Assembly: GCF_002234675.1 (NCBI RefSeq)
Contig: NC_019877.2
Span: 2,387,041 to 2,451,040 of the forward strand
Source: Oryzias latipes
Taxonomy: Eukaryota; Chordata; Actinopteri; Beloniformes; Adrianichthyidae
DNA length: 64,000 bases
Reading direction: 5' to 3'
Part shown: positions 53,858 to 64,000 of the stretch, piece by piece
How positions within the stretch are numbered: the stretch's first letter is position 1
Layout of the letters: every line of letters begins with the position of its first letter
The notes under the pieces: generated by a model
The model's input: only the letters and a program-made list of their open reading frames with translations
What the model was told of the DNA's origin: nothing
Database searches by the model: none
Program-made: the position numbers and the translations under genes

Positions 53858-56800
53858 ATGGCGGATGAAGTTGTGTTGGACCGATCGCAGGTAAAAACTT
53901 TTATTTTCATGCCGATTTGTATTCACGCTATATCGAAGGAAAAATAAAACGTTTTACTTAAAAACGAACTCGGTTTTGATCAACACGTAAACGTTTTATG
54001 TCACTGACTGGCTAGCTACTTTAGCTAGCTAAATTAGCATCGATACAGGAACGTATTTGGGGTTAGATTTAAGGGTATTTTTGTTGTGTTTAATGGAAGT
54101 TTATGTTCCTTGTAGGTGAAAAAAGCCGTTCAGGCCCTGCAGGCCTTTCTAAAAACTCAACCCAGCACAAATTCCCTGCTGTTGGACGAAGCTCAAAAGA
54201 TCAGCGTGCAGTTCACCCTTTGGAAAATTCCCAAACGCGCTCAAACGATCCGCATGTGAGTCTGGACGAGAAGGGGCTGTCCTTCTCCTCTGTGTGTGGT
54301 TCTCATACGAGTGTTTCCGCAGACCGTTGCCTCACGGCCAGCGGACCGACACGGACGAGGTTTGCCTTTTCACCAGAGATGAACCCAACATGACGTCAGA
54401 GCAGACCCAGAGGTTCTACAAGAAGCTGCTGGAGGAGAGAGGAGTCAAAGGCATATCAGAGGTGCTGAACTAAATCTCATCCAACCATTTATCCCGATCC
54501 TGATGCTGACCATTCCTGTTTGGGTTCACCTCCTCCTATTCCAGATTATTCCCTACAAGATGCTGAAAGCGGAATATAAACCGTATGAGGCCAAGCGGCG
54601 CCTCCTGGGGAACTTTGACGTGTTCCTCTCGGATGACCGGATCCGCCGCCTGCTGCCATCCCAGCTCGGGAAAGAGTTTTATAAGAGAAAGAGGTGAGAA
54701 CGGGAGTTTGGCCTCCGACACATGAATGTACAAACAGAATCCTTTGATTTTTGTTGAATGGAACAGCGGCTCTAAAAATAACATCTTAAAATTGTAGTTT
54801 ACTTTATTTGAAAAAGAAATCCACGTTGAGCTGTTTTATCATAAAGTCTTTAAACATTGTGGATTAAAAAATCATCTCGCGGATCTATTATTTATGATTT
54901 AGCCGAAATCCAAAAACCTATGTCGTTTTCCAGGACATAGTTTCTGCAGAGCGGCAGGAGTTTATCAGAAATTCCCCTTAGACTTCGTCTATAAACGTTG
55001 GGATTAGAACAGGGGGCCGGGGGCCATAAACTGTTTAATCTGACCCCCCCAAACTGGACTAAATCATTGATAACCCCTAATAATGTTTTATTTTCCCTGT
55101 AATTTGACACAGTTTTGAAATAAAAACGCCAAAATGTTCTGTTTTCATTTATATCAGTTAATATCTAACAGTTTTCAATCAAAATCAAAGCTCGTCTTCA
55201 TCCAGATTCTATGTTATCTCTTTCTCTTATGAGGTGGATTACCAAAACACACCACATAAAATGTTGCCCCCCCAGGATTAGAAGCTTGTTTTGGGTGTAC
55301 TTCTGGGTTCCTCTGCTCGCGTTTTGACCGTTTTCCCCCCGTCTCCTCCAGAGAGCCGCTCTGCGTGGACCTCCAGAGCAAACATCTGGCCAGAGACGTG
55401 CAGAGAGTCGTCCAGGGAACCCGGCTGAGCGTGACCAACAAAGGCTGCTGCTGGTGAGCCGCTCCGCTTCTCTGTCCTCGAAACCCGAAGAGGACCAGAC
55501 GGGTTCTGGCTGCACCTCGGTACAACCCGGTCGACCCGGTTGGAGGCTGCGGAAACTCGCCCTAAATCCAGTCGGGCCACCTCTTCCCGTGGAGACCGTC
55601 GCTATAACTCTGAAACAGCGATGAGGGGGATCGACCCCCTCAGCTCTGAACCCTCGCCTGTGGTTGATTGTGTTGCAGTTTAGCGCACGTGGGGCATTCC
55701 AGCATGAGCGCGGAGGAGGTGACGGAGAACGTCCAGGCCGTCTTCCAAACGGTCCTGTCCAAGATCCGGATGGTGAGTCCAAAGAAGCGGACTTTCTGCT
55801 CGTCTGTTTGAGTTCATCGGCGCAGAAGCCTTCGTCCGTTCTAACAAAAACAAAACCACACTCACCCTGAAATGCTTTGTCCCGTCAATGGCTCACCCAT
55901 GAGGCTGCTGGGAAATGAAACGCTTCGAACTCAATAAAATCTAAAGTAAAAAAAGAAGTCCTCCGAGAGTCCTGGGCCGATGACATCACGGCGAGAGAAA
56001 GCGACAAATAATGAAGGACGCCAAAATATCTTAAAGGAAAAATTCTAAATCCAAAAGAGGTTTTTCAAAATGAAAGAATTTTCAAATACACGCCACCAAC
56101 CTAAGTCTACAACCAAAAACCAAACTTTTTATTGACCTTTGACCTCAGGAGGAAGAACGCCGTTGGTGTGGCGAGCTCTCGGATATGGCACTCTCTGTTG
56201 CACATTCACCGGAATATTGTAAAAAAAAAAAAATTGAGAACATGGATTGTTGGATCTAAGAAATGTCAGAAATGTGGGCTTGGTTCGCCGAAAACTACGG
56301 TTCCCAAGGAAATACGAAAGTTTAACTTTTACAGATTCTTCTGAAAATGACTTCGACCTGTTCGTTACCTTGGGTTGAGCGAAAATTCAAATGGTTGCTA
56401 TGGAGATAAAACCAACAGAAAGGTGCCATTTGTCATGTGCAGCTTTAACCAGTGCAGCTCGGCCAGTGGGTGAGGGTGGGTAGCGTCTGCAGGCCGTACA
56501 ACGCCAATCTTTTTCTTGGGAGTTTGTGTCTTTGATCGTCTATCGGTTATGAAATGTTTTTGGTTTTTATTTTATTTATTTATTTTTTTACAATATAATG
56601 AAGATAATTTATAGGGCCTCGCGATTGAGTGATCAATACAATCAATGGGGATGACGATATAGTTTGACATACATGATCCCATAGAAAAACAACCAAAGAC
56701 GTCATTTCCACGTCACTCCCAACAGTTTCATTTATATGACTCAACGTAACTTAAATTACGCTCCAAATGACCCTCGTCTACATAAAAGCGCTCCCTCTGA

Positions 56801-57644
56801 TTGGTCAGTGATGTAAAGGAGTCCATCTGTTTGGTTAAATACTGTCATAACGTTGCTTTAGCACATTCAAAGTAACCATTTATTGCGTTTTTCTACCCGA
56901 TAACGACATGTTTGGGATTTATCTTGCAGGTGTAATTATTTAGAACCCTTGTGTGGGGTCCAGATGACCCCACTCCCAACTTTGGGAGTGGGGTCATCTG
57001 GACCCCACAAGATGGCACAAGGGTTAAGGCAATGAAATTTCTGTTTGTTTTTTTTAACTAAAACAAATGTCTATCGCTCACAGAAAGGACCTGTGATCAA
57101 AGCGGTGCACGTAAAGAGTTTGACGTCCGTCGCTCTGCCCGTCTACTGCTCGGACCTGAACCACCTCGCCGTCCTGGACGCTCTCCAGAGCCAGGTGAGA
57201 TCCGGACAAACGGAGAAGACGTGCGTCGTTCACGTGTAAAAACTCACCAAGTCCGTTGTTGACTTCTGAACTCCAGAAAGCTGCTGCCAAAAAGCAGACA
57301 AAGAAAAAACCGAGCAAAGGCAGAAAACAAGAAGACGGGACCGCAAAAAGGAAGGAAGAGGAGGAAGAAATCCCACAGCTGGTTCCCATAGAAACGCCCA
57401 GCAAAAAGCCCAAACTGGAGGTCGGTTCTGCTCGCGATGGAAAAGCTCCAACTCTTTGAAAAAACAAATACAGATTATTATTATTATTTTTTCTTTTTTA
57501 TCTTAGAAGCCAATCAAGAAGAATCCGCCGCAAAAAGTGTCCAAACCGGCAGTGAAGAAAGCGGCCAAATCTCCCGGCAAACGGCCGAAGAGGCCGGGAA
57601 AGACGGCGCCCAGCGGGAAGAGAAAAGCGCATAAAGCAAAGTGA
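53858..57644 (+). CDS. rsl1d1: Ribosomal L1 domain-containing protein 1 (cellular senescence-inhibited gene)
   Basis: Nucleolar protein of the L1 ribosomal-protein fold involved in ribosome biogenesis and growth control. Exons: 53858-53890, 54116-54255, 54323-54461, 54545-54693, 55352-55453, 55679-55772, 57084-57194, 57277-57420, 57507-57644 (1050 nt, 349 aa). Family blocks include [66 protein letters not shown], a GHVGH-like strand ([13 protein letters not shown]) and [13 protein letters not shown]. The tail is a basic Lys/Pro-rich nucleolar-type segment. It is about 140 residues shorter than human RSL1D1, mainly because the low-complexity C-terminus is reduced. Introns are mostly under 660 bp, except intron 6 (1.3 kb), which holds two repeats. 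Confidence 0.95.
56100..56470 (+). repeat. Dispersed repeat family 1, copy IV
   Basis: Starting aagtctacaaccaaaaac and gacctttgacctcaggagga, it continues through atgtgggcttggttcgcc and ggttgctatggagataaaac. It lies in rsl1d1 intron 6, in the same orientation as the other three copies. Confidence 0.65.
56946..57023. mobile_element. 78-bp hairpin MITE related to the TTAA family
   Basis: The ends CCCTTGTG and GCACAAGGG match the MITEs at 38435 and 42408, and TTAA follows on the right. Inside are 28-bp perfectly complementary arms, beginning TGTGGGGTCCAGATGACC, separated by only two bases. The DNA is therefore almost a perfect palindrome. It lies in rsl1d1 intron 6 just before the acceptor of exon 7. 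Confidence 0.8.
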
Positions 57645-58896
57645 TTCTCAGCGCGGACAGTCGACGCTTCACCAGTCCAGTTTGTTTGTAGAAAAGTTTG
57701 TTTTTCCTCCACAAAACCCATAAAGTCTGTTATCCGATCCGTGTCTCTGCATCTTTGCCTCTACTCTAATGTGAAACCGCTGACGCACAGCTGGGAATTG
57801 AACCCGTGAGGCGGAAGGAAAATGCAAAAGTTTCCTGAAAATAACTGAGGATTTTATTACTTTCTTTTCTTTTTTTTAAATTCTTTTTTCCAGCAAACAA
57901 AACAATACCAAAAAAAAAAAAACAGAACAAAACAAAATACTCTGCAGATTTTACAATTAAATGTTTAAGTAGAAGTTGATTTGTCTAAATACCATTGAAA
58001 TAATCAATACATGCATTTTATTGTATTGATTGAAAGGATTTTATTTGTAAATATTTTTCTATTTCTTTGGAGGATTTGTGAGATTTTTACTAAAAGAATA
58101 AAAGGTTCTTATTGATCATTTTAAACTGAAAGAATCTGAAAAATGTTGCTTTTCTGAAATCTAAATTGAACTTTTTTGACTCGTTTCCGATCAGAACTAA
58201 TTCATTTTTTTTAGATTTATTTGATCTAAAACGGGTGAATGGATCAATTTGCGTATCGATGGTATTGATACCAAAGTGAAGTATCAATACTAGCGTGAGG
58301 TGATCGATACTTTCCTCACAGTTTTTCTTTACTACGTACAGTAGCTAGCTTGAATTTACGGGTTGAGAGCGAAGTGTCTGTCTGCAGGGTCATGGAGGGA
58401 TATTTATTCAAATTAATTTTATTTATATAGCACCTTTCATGACTGCAAAGACAGCTCAAGGTGCTGTACATAAAAACAAAATCAAATGCAATAAAATACA
58501 ATAAGATACATTAAATTAACCCACACAATAAAATACACAAAGACAAACACCAGTGCGAAAATAAATAAATAAATAAAGATAAACCAGAGAAACCAGAAGG
58601 CACCGTCTGCCCTGTCCTACTATTGGCAGGGGTGTCAGTATAAAACCCAAACACCCCAGCCAAGGGTGAGAAAATACTCGTAAACAGTCTAATAAGATAA
58701 ATATGTGTTAAAATATCATAAAAAGTATACAAGTAAAATTCTAGATTAAACAGATATGTATATGATAAAATGTCATAAAATACAAAAATAAAAATTCTAG
58801 ATTGAGCAAATAAAATGATGTGATAAAACATCATAAAACATAAAAAGATTGAAGAATAAATATTTATGATAAAATATCATAAAATATAAAAGTTTA

Positions 58897-58927
<31 letters not shown>

Positions 58928-59160
58928 CATATGCATATATAGATTAAACAAGTAAAATGTTAAAATTATGTAATATTTTTACATATGTATTATTTATGCC
59001 ACCATGATGCACACAAAAACAAGTTAAATATTAAATATCTGCTTTCAAAAACATTTTCTTTTGCTTTCACTTTTTTTGTCTTTTAAATTTTTTAATTTTT
59101 GCTTTCAAAAACTTTTTTTTTCTTCCAAATTTGTGTTCTTTGCTCGCATATCACTCCATA
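57645..59160. other. Intergenic DNA downstream of rsl1d1
   Basis: A weak poly(A) signal (CATAAA, about 57718) follows the rsl1d1 stop. About 58410-58650 (ttttatttatatagcacctttc ... caaggtgctgtac) is a common fish interspersed-repeat tail. About 58903-58930 is a short TA run. No gene is seen. Confidence 0.45.
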
Positions 59161-59251
59161 CAGGGTTGCCAGATTGAGGGGAAAAAACGCTTAATTTGAG
59201 TAAAAAAACCCGCCCGATTTGTGCGAAAAACCTTCCAATCTGGCAACCCTG
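59161..59251. mobile_element. 91-bp MITE with CAGGGTTGCCAGATTG ends
   Basis: CAGGGTTGCCAGATTG at the left and CAATCTGGCAACCCTG at the right are exact 16-bp inverted repeats around a short A/T-rich core. CAGGGTT ends suggest hAT. The flanks do not show a clear 8-bp duplication. Confidence 0.7.
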
Positions 59252-59949
59252 TCACATATTCACTCGCCCCCTCTCACGCGGAGCTCTCTTAGCTCCTCCC
59301 CTTCCTGTTTCATCGACGAGCTTCAAAAAAAGAGCCACATATTTGCACTAATGGCGGGACTTGTTTTTCTGTTTATATTTGGCTGAATTTCATCCATTTC
59401 TCTTTCTTTTTATTCTAGTCTCTTCCACCATTTTTGCCGCTTAACTCCTACAATTTTTCCTCTATTTTAACCGTTCAACTATTCAAATGTTCAGCTCTTT
59501 CAGCTCTGACTTTTGTTTTGCTCCTTCAAATCCTTGAACTTTTCCAGATATTCCAGAATTTTTGCCTCCATTAAAATCCATGGGGAATCCTTGGTGCAGA
59601 AGCTCGCTGGTTCGATACCCGGCTCTGGCCTTTTTCACAAAAATATATTTTTTGTTATTGTGCTTTTTTTACTTTATTTATGGTCAACTTTGATCATTTC
59701 TTTATTTATTTTTTCGTTCAACAATATAGCATTCAACCCTGCATTTTCTTCTGGAAATGCAGCTTTTATTTAAGCCACTAAATGGTTTAACAAACCAAAG
59801 AGTGTTTAACTTTATTACAGTGTTGCTTTTGTTTATTTTTTTTTATTACTAGTGACTTTATTTTATTACTGCATCTAATTTAAAAATATGTGTTTGTGGT
59901 TCTGTTTTTTTTTTTTAATTTGCACTAAATAATATTAATTAATGTATTC

Positions 59950-60335
59950 TACATGTTCTATATTGGATGCATGTTCTGGTCAGACCAGACAGTCTTCTGT
60001 GGTCCAGTTTTGGTGAATTTCCTGTTCTTAGCTGACAGGAAGGGACCCGCTGTGGTCTTCTGCTGCTGTAGCCCGTCTGCCTCCAGGTTGGACGTGTTGT
60101 TCTTTCAGAGATGCTCTTCTGCAGACCTCGGTTGGAACCAGTGGTTCTTTGGGTTCCTGTTGCCTTTGTCTGACCGTTCTCTTCTGAACTTCAAGCACCT
60201 TTCTTTCTGTTCCTGATTCTCCGTTTGAACTGCATCAGGCCGTCTGGGTCACGCCTACCTGCATGGAGTTGCTGCCCTGTTGAAAGGAGCGTTAACCAGG
60301 CTTTGGACAGGTGCGCCTAACAAAGTGGCCGGTGA
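59950..60335. mobile_element. Fossil of an abundant fish repeat ending in ACAAAGTGGCCGGTGAG
   Basis: tgctgctgtagcccgtctgc, agagatgctcttctgcagacc and the end ggacaggtgcgcctaacaaag / tggccggtgag follow, in order, the layout of a high-copy fish element whose edge usually reads AATAAAGTGGCCGGTGAG. It is diverged and contracted. I recognise the repeat but not its superfamily with certainty. Confidence 0.6.
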
Positions 60336-60842
60336 GTTTAAATGAAATTGAAATTAAAATTAAATTGAATGAAAGAAAAGCTTTTTTTTTCCTGTTCTTT
60401 TAATTATCTTCTGCTGATAAAGAACAAGGCAGATCAATCAATGAGTGGTTCTGTGAATCTATTGGGGCTCTCAGATGCGAGATGTTTGGCGTGTGGGGCG
60501 TGGAAACGGCGAGCTGGTCGATCTTCTGTCAGCCGGATCAGATGACAGGTCTGCAGGTCTTTGTGTTTGCGGGTTTGGACTCCAGTTTGCTCAGCTGCCT
60601 CCTGCACACAGACACGCGTTGATTCACCAGCGGGCCTCAGATTTCAGGAGCGTTTCGTGTCAGAGGAGGACACAAATGCGGTTGATTCTGCACACAGCGG
60701 GCCATTGAAATGTGGTTGCTTTGGGGGGGCGGAGTGTAACCTGATGATGGGAACAGCCGCCAATGACAACGCTGTCAACAGGTGGGTTGGAATTACACGG
60801 ACAGGAGGAGACCTCCATCGTCCAGATGCTTCAGGAGCTGCC

Positions 60843-61139
60843 ATGGAGGTCGCCGCGGAAACCTATCAGGAGGGTGCTGAAAGTCTGTGCCCCGACGCCC
60901 CCCCTGCTGGCGACCCCTGTTGGACCTACCTGCATAAGCCCATCACTGCCGTGGTGATGGGCTCCGTGATGGGTGCTGCAGGAGCGCTCCTGCTCCTCCT
61001 CCACGGCTCGGTGGACGCGCCCCGGTCAGTGGGCTCGGCCTGCCTGTCGGTGGGGCTCATGTTCGTGGCGGTGGGGCTGGTCTGGATCCCCGTGCTGAGG
61101 GAGAAGCAGCGGCGGAAACGCTTCATCCAGGAGGCGTGA
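60843..61139 (+). CDS. pirt: Phosphoinositide-interacting protein, PIRT-like
   Basis: PIRT is a two-pass membrane protein of sensory neurons that binds phosphoinositides and tunes TRPV1 and TRPM8 channels. The frame encodes WTYLHKPITAVVMGSVMG leading into one span, then SVGSACLSVGLMFVAVGLVW as the second. It ends with the basic tail IPVLREKQRRKRFIQEA, which corresponds to the phosphoinositide-binding region after LVWVPI in mammals. I chose the ATG at 60843 (gctgccATGG, strong context), giving 98 aa. Upstream in-frame ATGs near 60744 would extend it, and a possible acceptor (gtcaacag) lies at about 60781. Human PIRT is 137 aa, so the N-terminus is shorter or partly on another exon. The next gene starts only 97 bp after the stop. 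Confidence 0.72.
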   Translation: MEVAAETYQEGAESLCPDAPPAGDPCWTYLHKPITAVVMGSVMGAAGALLLLLHGSVDAPRSVGSACLSVGLMFVAVGLVWIPVLREKQRRKRFIQEA

Positions 61140-61236
61140 GCCGGCGATGACGTAACCTCCAGTGCCGTGGGGACTTTGAGCTGCAGGAGGTCATTCGGCG
61201 ACCGCCGCTGCAGGAGCGTCCTCCTTCCACGGGATC

Positions 61237-61701
61237 ATGTCCACATCTGTCCACATGGAGCCGGTCTCGGAGAAGAGGCACGCAGGCGTGGGCCGCTGCA
61301 AGTGCTCCTTCTGGTTCGCGGTGGCCCACGACATACTGGGCGTCCTCATCATGATGGTGGGGGTCTTCGGAGGCCTGGTCATCCACGACCTCTTCATCTA
61401 CGTGGGGGCCATCATCATCTTCCTCAGCCTGATCTGGTGGGTGTTCTGGTACTCTGGGAACATCGACGTCCCGCCGGAGGAGCTGCAGGACGACGTGGGC
61501 CTAGCGAAGCAGAGGAACCGGCGGATCAGCCGCGCCGTGAAGAAGGCGTCCACCAGGCTCTCCAGCGGCATCAGGAGCTCCTTCCGGAAGCACAACAGGC
61601 CGCTGAACGCGGAGGTGTCCCTCTCGGTGGTGTACGACAACACGGTGGCCTCCTCTTCCTCCTCCACAAAGGAATTCAGCAGAGAAGCTCTGTCAATATG
61701 A
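61237..61701 (+). CDS. tmem238l: Transmembrane protein 238-like
   Basis: A 154-aa protein of the TMEM238 family, whose function is unknown. GVGRCKCSFWFAVAHDILGV opens the first membrane span (about 20-45) and DLFIYVGAIIIFLSLIWWVFWYS forms the second. It is followed by the family signature YSGNIDVPPEELQDDVGL, then a basic Ser/Arg-rich cytoplasmic tail. TMEM238 has the comparable LIYSGALLVFLSLLGW and WYTGNIEISRQELE. It is on the same strand as the pirt-like gene and 97 bp from it. Human TMEM238L also lies near PIRT on 17p, which supports the -like name. AATAAA at 62040-62045 is a probable poly(A) signal. The whole frame lies on one exon. Confidence 0.82.
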   Translation: MSTSVHMEPVSEKRHAGVGRCKCSFWFAVAHDILGVLIMMVGVFGGLVIHDLFIYVGAIIIFLSLIWWVFWYSGNIDVPPEELQDDVGLAKQRNRRISRAVKKASTRLSSGIRSSFRKHNRPLNAEVSLSVVYDNTVASSSSSTKEFSREALSI

Positions 61702-62940
61702 AACCTGAAAAAGACCGGAGAGGGACGATGGTAATGATTAGACAGCCTCAGATAAGATCACGCATGTGCGGCTGATAAAACACAAACTTTGCACATGTAC
61801 CTGAGCTGCTGCTGCTGATGTCATCAACCCATTGTGACAGAGAAATGAGTTTTTCTTCTCTGTTTTTGTGAATATTTTTAGTTTCAACTTGGAATTTTTG
61901 TGTTATTTCTTTTTGTGGTAAAATGTTGGTAAAAAACCTCATTCCAGAGCTTTTCTGTTTAGTTTCAATTCACACGATTTGATAACATATTTTCTAGTTT
62001 AGTCACTTTACATTGACAAACAAGTCCCATTTTCTCTGGAATAAAAATGTTTTGTAAACTCTTAGTTGTGGGCGGGACTGTTACTGAGAGCTCTCTGTTT
62101 ACACCAATGTGTCCAAATCCAGGCCTTGAGGGCCAGTGTCCTACACTTTTCCAACCAACCTGCCATTGAAGCTCCTTATTGGCTAAACACACCTGATCCA
62201 GGTAATCATAAGGATGAGTTTCTGGAAAAGTAGCAGGAAGCCTGGATCTAGGCACCCCTGGTTTACACATTCTCCTGCTAGCTTACAAACCTAATGGTAG
62301 CAGTGCAACAAAAATGGCAGCAGCAACAACAGATCTATCCAGTCGTACAGTTTGGATCCAGATTCCAGCTCAGATGAGGAAAACAAAGACGCTTGTGGAT
62401 CTGTGTCTCTGCAGGTGGATGCAGCGGAGCAGGGATCTTGTGACCCACCTAGTAGATTTTTACATTTGAAAATATATTTTTAATCAAATGGCTTTTTTAT
62501 TTCTTTCCACCAAGGTTTGATTTTGCAAGAAGTTGGAAGATTAGATGTTCAATCAACCACAGTTCTGTTGGTTCACAAAAGTATTTGAAGTTTTGTTTTT
62601 AAAAGAATGAGACCAACAATAGCAGAAAGACCTAATAAACTTTCTAAAGTGGCTGAGCTATGACATTGAATTTTATGAATATGTTGCTAAAAAAAGTGAA
62701 ATAATTATTTAATTAAAAAAAGAAATATGACAATAATAATAAAAATATCAATGCTAGAACTGCGACTGCTACTAATAATCATAATTATAATCAATTATTT
62801 TTCAAAGAAAACTTTTCTTTTTGAGAAAATGCACAAAAAAAGTTTTAAGCATAAAATCTTTATATAAATTTCACAATTTTTTATTTATATTTTGTTCCCG
62901 AGTGGTTAAAAAATCAGGTTGTTTTATTAAACTCCATTTC
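61702..62940. other. tmem238l 3' UTR and intergenic DNA
   Basis: The region contains the poly(A) signal at 62040-62045, family-2 repeat sequence at about 62045-62104 and 62269-62460, the hAT MITE that splits it, and AT-rich DNA at 62460-62940. No further gene is seen. Confidence 0.5.
62105..62260. mobile_element. hAT MITE with an intact 8-bp target duplication
   Basis: The 156-bp element runs from CAATGTGTCCAAATCCAGG to CTGGATCTAGGCACCCCTG and is flanked on both sides by GTTTACAC (62097-62104 and 62261-62268). The ends match the common fish family whose termini read CAGGGGTGCCCAAA. It has inserted into a family-2 repeat, so it is younger than that repeat copy. Confidence 0.88.
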
Positions 62941-63367
62941 CCAGCAGCCCTCGGGTGTCATATGACGGCAGTGTGTTTGGTCATGTGACCCCGTCGCTGC
63001 CTTTTCTGAGCGGCGCGTTTCCCGTTTTTGCAGCGTCACCGGCTTTAAGCCTCAGAACCGTCGCGTTTTCTGCCCTCGCGGCGGAACGTTCGTTCCCCGG
63101 TTGACGGTTTTCCCGCCGACTCCACCCCGGTCCGGCCGCCGCTCCCCGCTCCTGCGCGCCACGCGGGGGCCAGCCCCGCCGGCGGCTCCCCGGCAGGCCT
63201 CGCTGTGTTAACCGCCGGCTCAGCCAGCGTCCGCGCGCCCAGCTCGGTCACACACAGAGGCGCCCGCCCCCCGTTTACGGTTCGGAGCGGCGGGAGGCGA
63301 TGCCCGGGAGCGCCGGGGGGGTGATGAGACGCGTGCACGCCGCTGGTGGGGACGTGATTCCGTCAGA
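62940..63367 (+). promoter_or_regulatory. snx29: CpG-rich snx29 promoter / 5' UTR
   Basis: The density of CG dinucleotides and GC content rises strongly from about 62990 to 63360, ending at the snx29 start codon. catATGACgg and gtcatgtgacc lie at the left edge (about 62960-62990); the latter is a CATGTG-type E-box. The transcription start is not resolved. Confidence 0.6.
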
Positions 63368-63762
63368 ATGAACGGTGAGTTTGTCCTTTCTGCTGCACAG
63401 GAAGTCGAAGCCTTTTAGGGTCTCCTTCTCCTTGTGGGTCTGATGGCAGAAAAACATTTGAACTCAATAAATAAAGAGCTGCTGCAATGGATGCATCTGC
63501 ATTAAACACCTGAAACACCTGACATTCCTAAAGTGCAGCAGAAAGTAACCAACCAACCAACCCTGAAGGCTTTCTCCTCCATGAAGGAGAAGCCACAGAG
63601 GCGTGGAGTGCAGATGAGCCATTAACCCTGTTTCCGTTATGTGATGGATGGAGCGGGTGGATGTTTGGCGCTTTCTCCACCCTTTTCCTGCCTTCTCTCT
63701 CCTCTGCAGGCGATGCCAAGAGGCAGCACCTCCTGGAGAGGCTGCTGGACGCCGTCAAACAG
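63368..63762 (+). CDS. snx29: Sorting nexin 29, first two coding exons (runs off the window)
   Basis: SNX29 is a RUN- and PX-domain protein thought to act in endosomal membrane traffic. Exon 63368-63374 (ATG AAC G) joins exon 63710-63762 in phase, giving MNGDAKRQHLLERLLDAVKQ. The human protein has the matching stretch DKRQFLLERLLDAVKQ shortly before its RUN domain. The donors gtgagt and the acceptor cctctgcag are strong. The rest of the gene lies beyond 64000. rsl1d1 and gspt1 are also its neighbours on human 16p13, which supports the call. Confidence 0.88.
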
Positions 63763-63904
63763 GTGAGTTCCTCCCCCAGAGCAGGGACGCCGGCCTGACC
63801 TGCCAGCATGGCAAAAAGTCTAAAACCTTCCAACAACTTTAAGGGCTTTTCAAGGGAAAGGCGTGGGACTCCTGGGAATTGTAGTTTTAGTGCATTCCAA
63901 TAAA

Positions 63905-64000
63905 AATGTGGCATTTTCTTTGAGGATGGAGGACATTTATAAAGAAAATTGATCTTAAAATGGCATTTTTTGAGTATTTCTGTGCTAAATCAGGAGCAAA
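63905..64000. repeat. Dispersed repeat family 2 copy, cut by the window end
   Basis: ttgatcttaaaatggcat, gagtatttctgtg and aatcaggagcaaa match the blocks near 3075-3140 (ttaatcttaaaattgcat ... aatcaggagcagat) and 22780-22840. It lies in snx29 intron 2. Confidence 0.55.

Noticed and set aside
59600-59640. tRNA gene or tRNA-derived SINE suggested by a B-box-like ggttcgatacc
   Set aside because: No matching A box, acceptor stem or clover-leaf could be found around it. At most it is a decayed fragment of a tRNA-like repeat.

Overview
This 64 kb window is nuclear DNA from a vertebrate, almost certainly a teleost fish. The evidence is a set of vertebrate-specific genes, many short GT-AG introns (often 65-110 bp) mixed with a few long repeat-filled ones, and repeat types typical of fish genomes: Harbinger elements with GGGCCTCATTTATAAA ends, piggyBac-like TTAA MITEs, hAT MITEs and long CA runs. 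Ray-finned (probably percomorph-type) fish is my inference; the species cannot be fixed from the sequence alone.

Layout. (1) 1-12.4 kb: csnk1e (casein kinase 1 epsilon, + strand, nine coding exons, 416 aa) with a GC-rich promoter and a probable 3' UTR ending near 12.45 kb. (2) 13.0-23.2 kb: tmem184b (+, seven constitutive coding exons plus a possible 27-nt microexon). (3) 25.5-28.9 kb: maff-type small Maf gene (-). (4) 30.9-32.8 kb: tomm22 (+, four exons). (5) 34.2-39.1 kb: dmc1 (+, thirteen exons, 342 aa). (6) 41.4-52.9 kb: gspt1, encoding translation termination factor eRF3 (+, fourteen exons, 588 aa). (7) 53.9-57.6 kb: rsl1d1 (+, nine exons, 349 aa). (8) 60.8-61.7 kb: two small membrane-protein genes in tandem, pirt-like and tmem238-like. 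(9) 63.37 kb to the window end: the first two coding exons of snx29.

The genes are ordinary housekeeping, signalling and meiosis genes and do not form one pathway. From memory of the human map, csnk1e, tmem184b, maff, tomm22 and dmc1 have their counterparts on 22q13, gspt1, rsl1d1 and snx29 on 16p13, and pirt/tmem238l on 17p12. The window therefore joins blocks that are separate in human.

The unexplained structure is mostly in the non-coding DNA. In a tmem184b intron there is a 1.14 kb inverted-repeat element whose interior is a highly homogeneous 21-bp minisatellite of 37 units, with higher-order structure and a perfect 52-bp palindrome. The same gene holds a near-perfect 97-bp hairpin (46-bp arms). 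Two Harbinger relatives in opposite orientation have CTG/CAG target duplications; one keeps most of a Myb-like reading frame, and neither has a visible transposase. There are also three TTAA MITEs (one collapsed into a 78-bp hairpin), an intact hAT MITE nested in an older repeat, and two unclassified dispersed repeat families. I found no convincing retrovirus or LTR element, CRISPR array, rRNA gene or intact tRNA gene. All splice sites were read by eye from frame, GT/AG signals and remembered family sequences; none was tested computationally.
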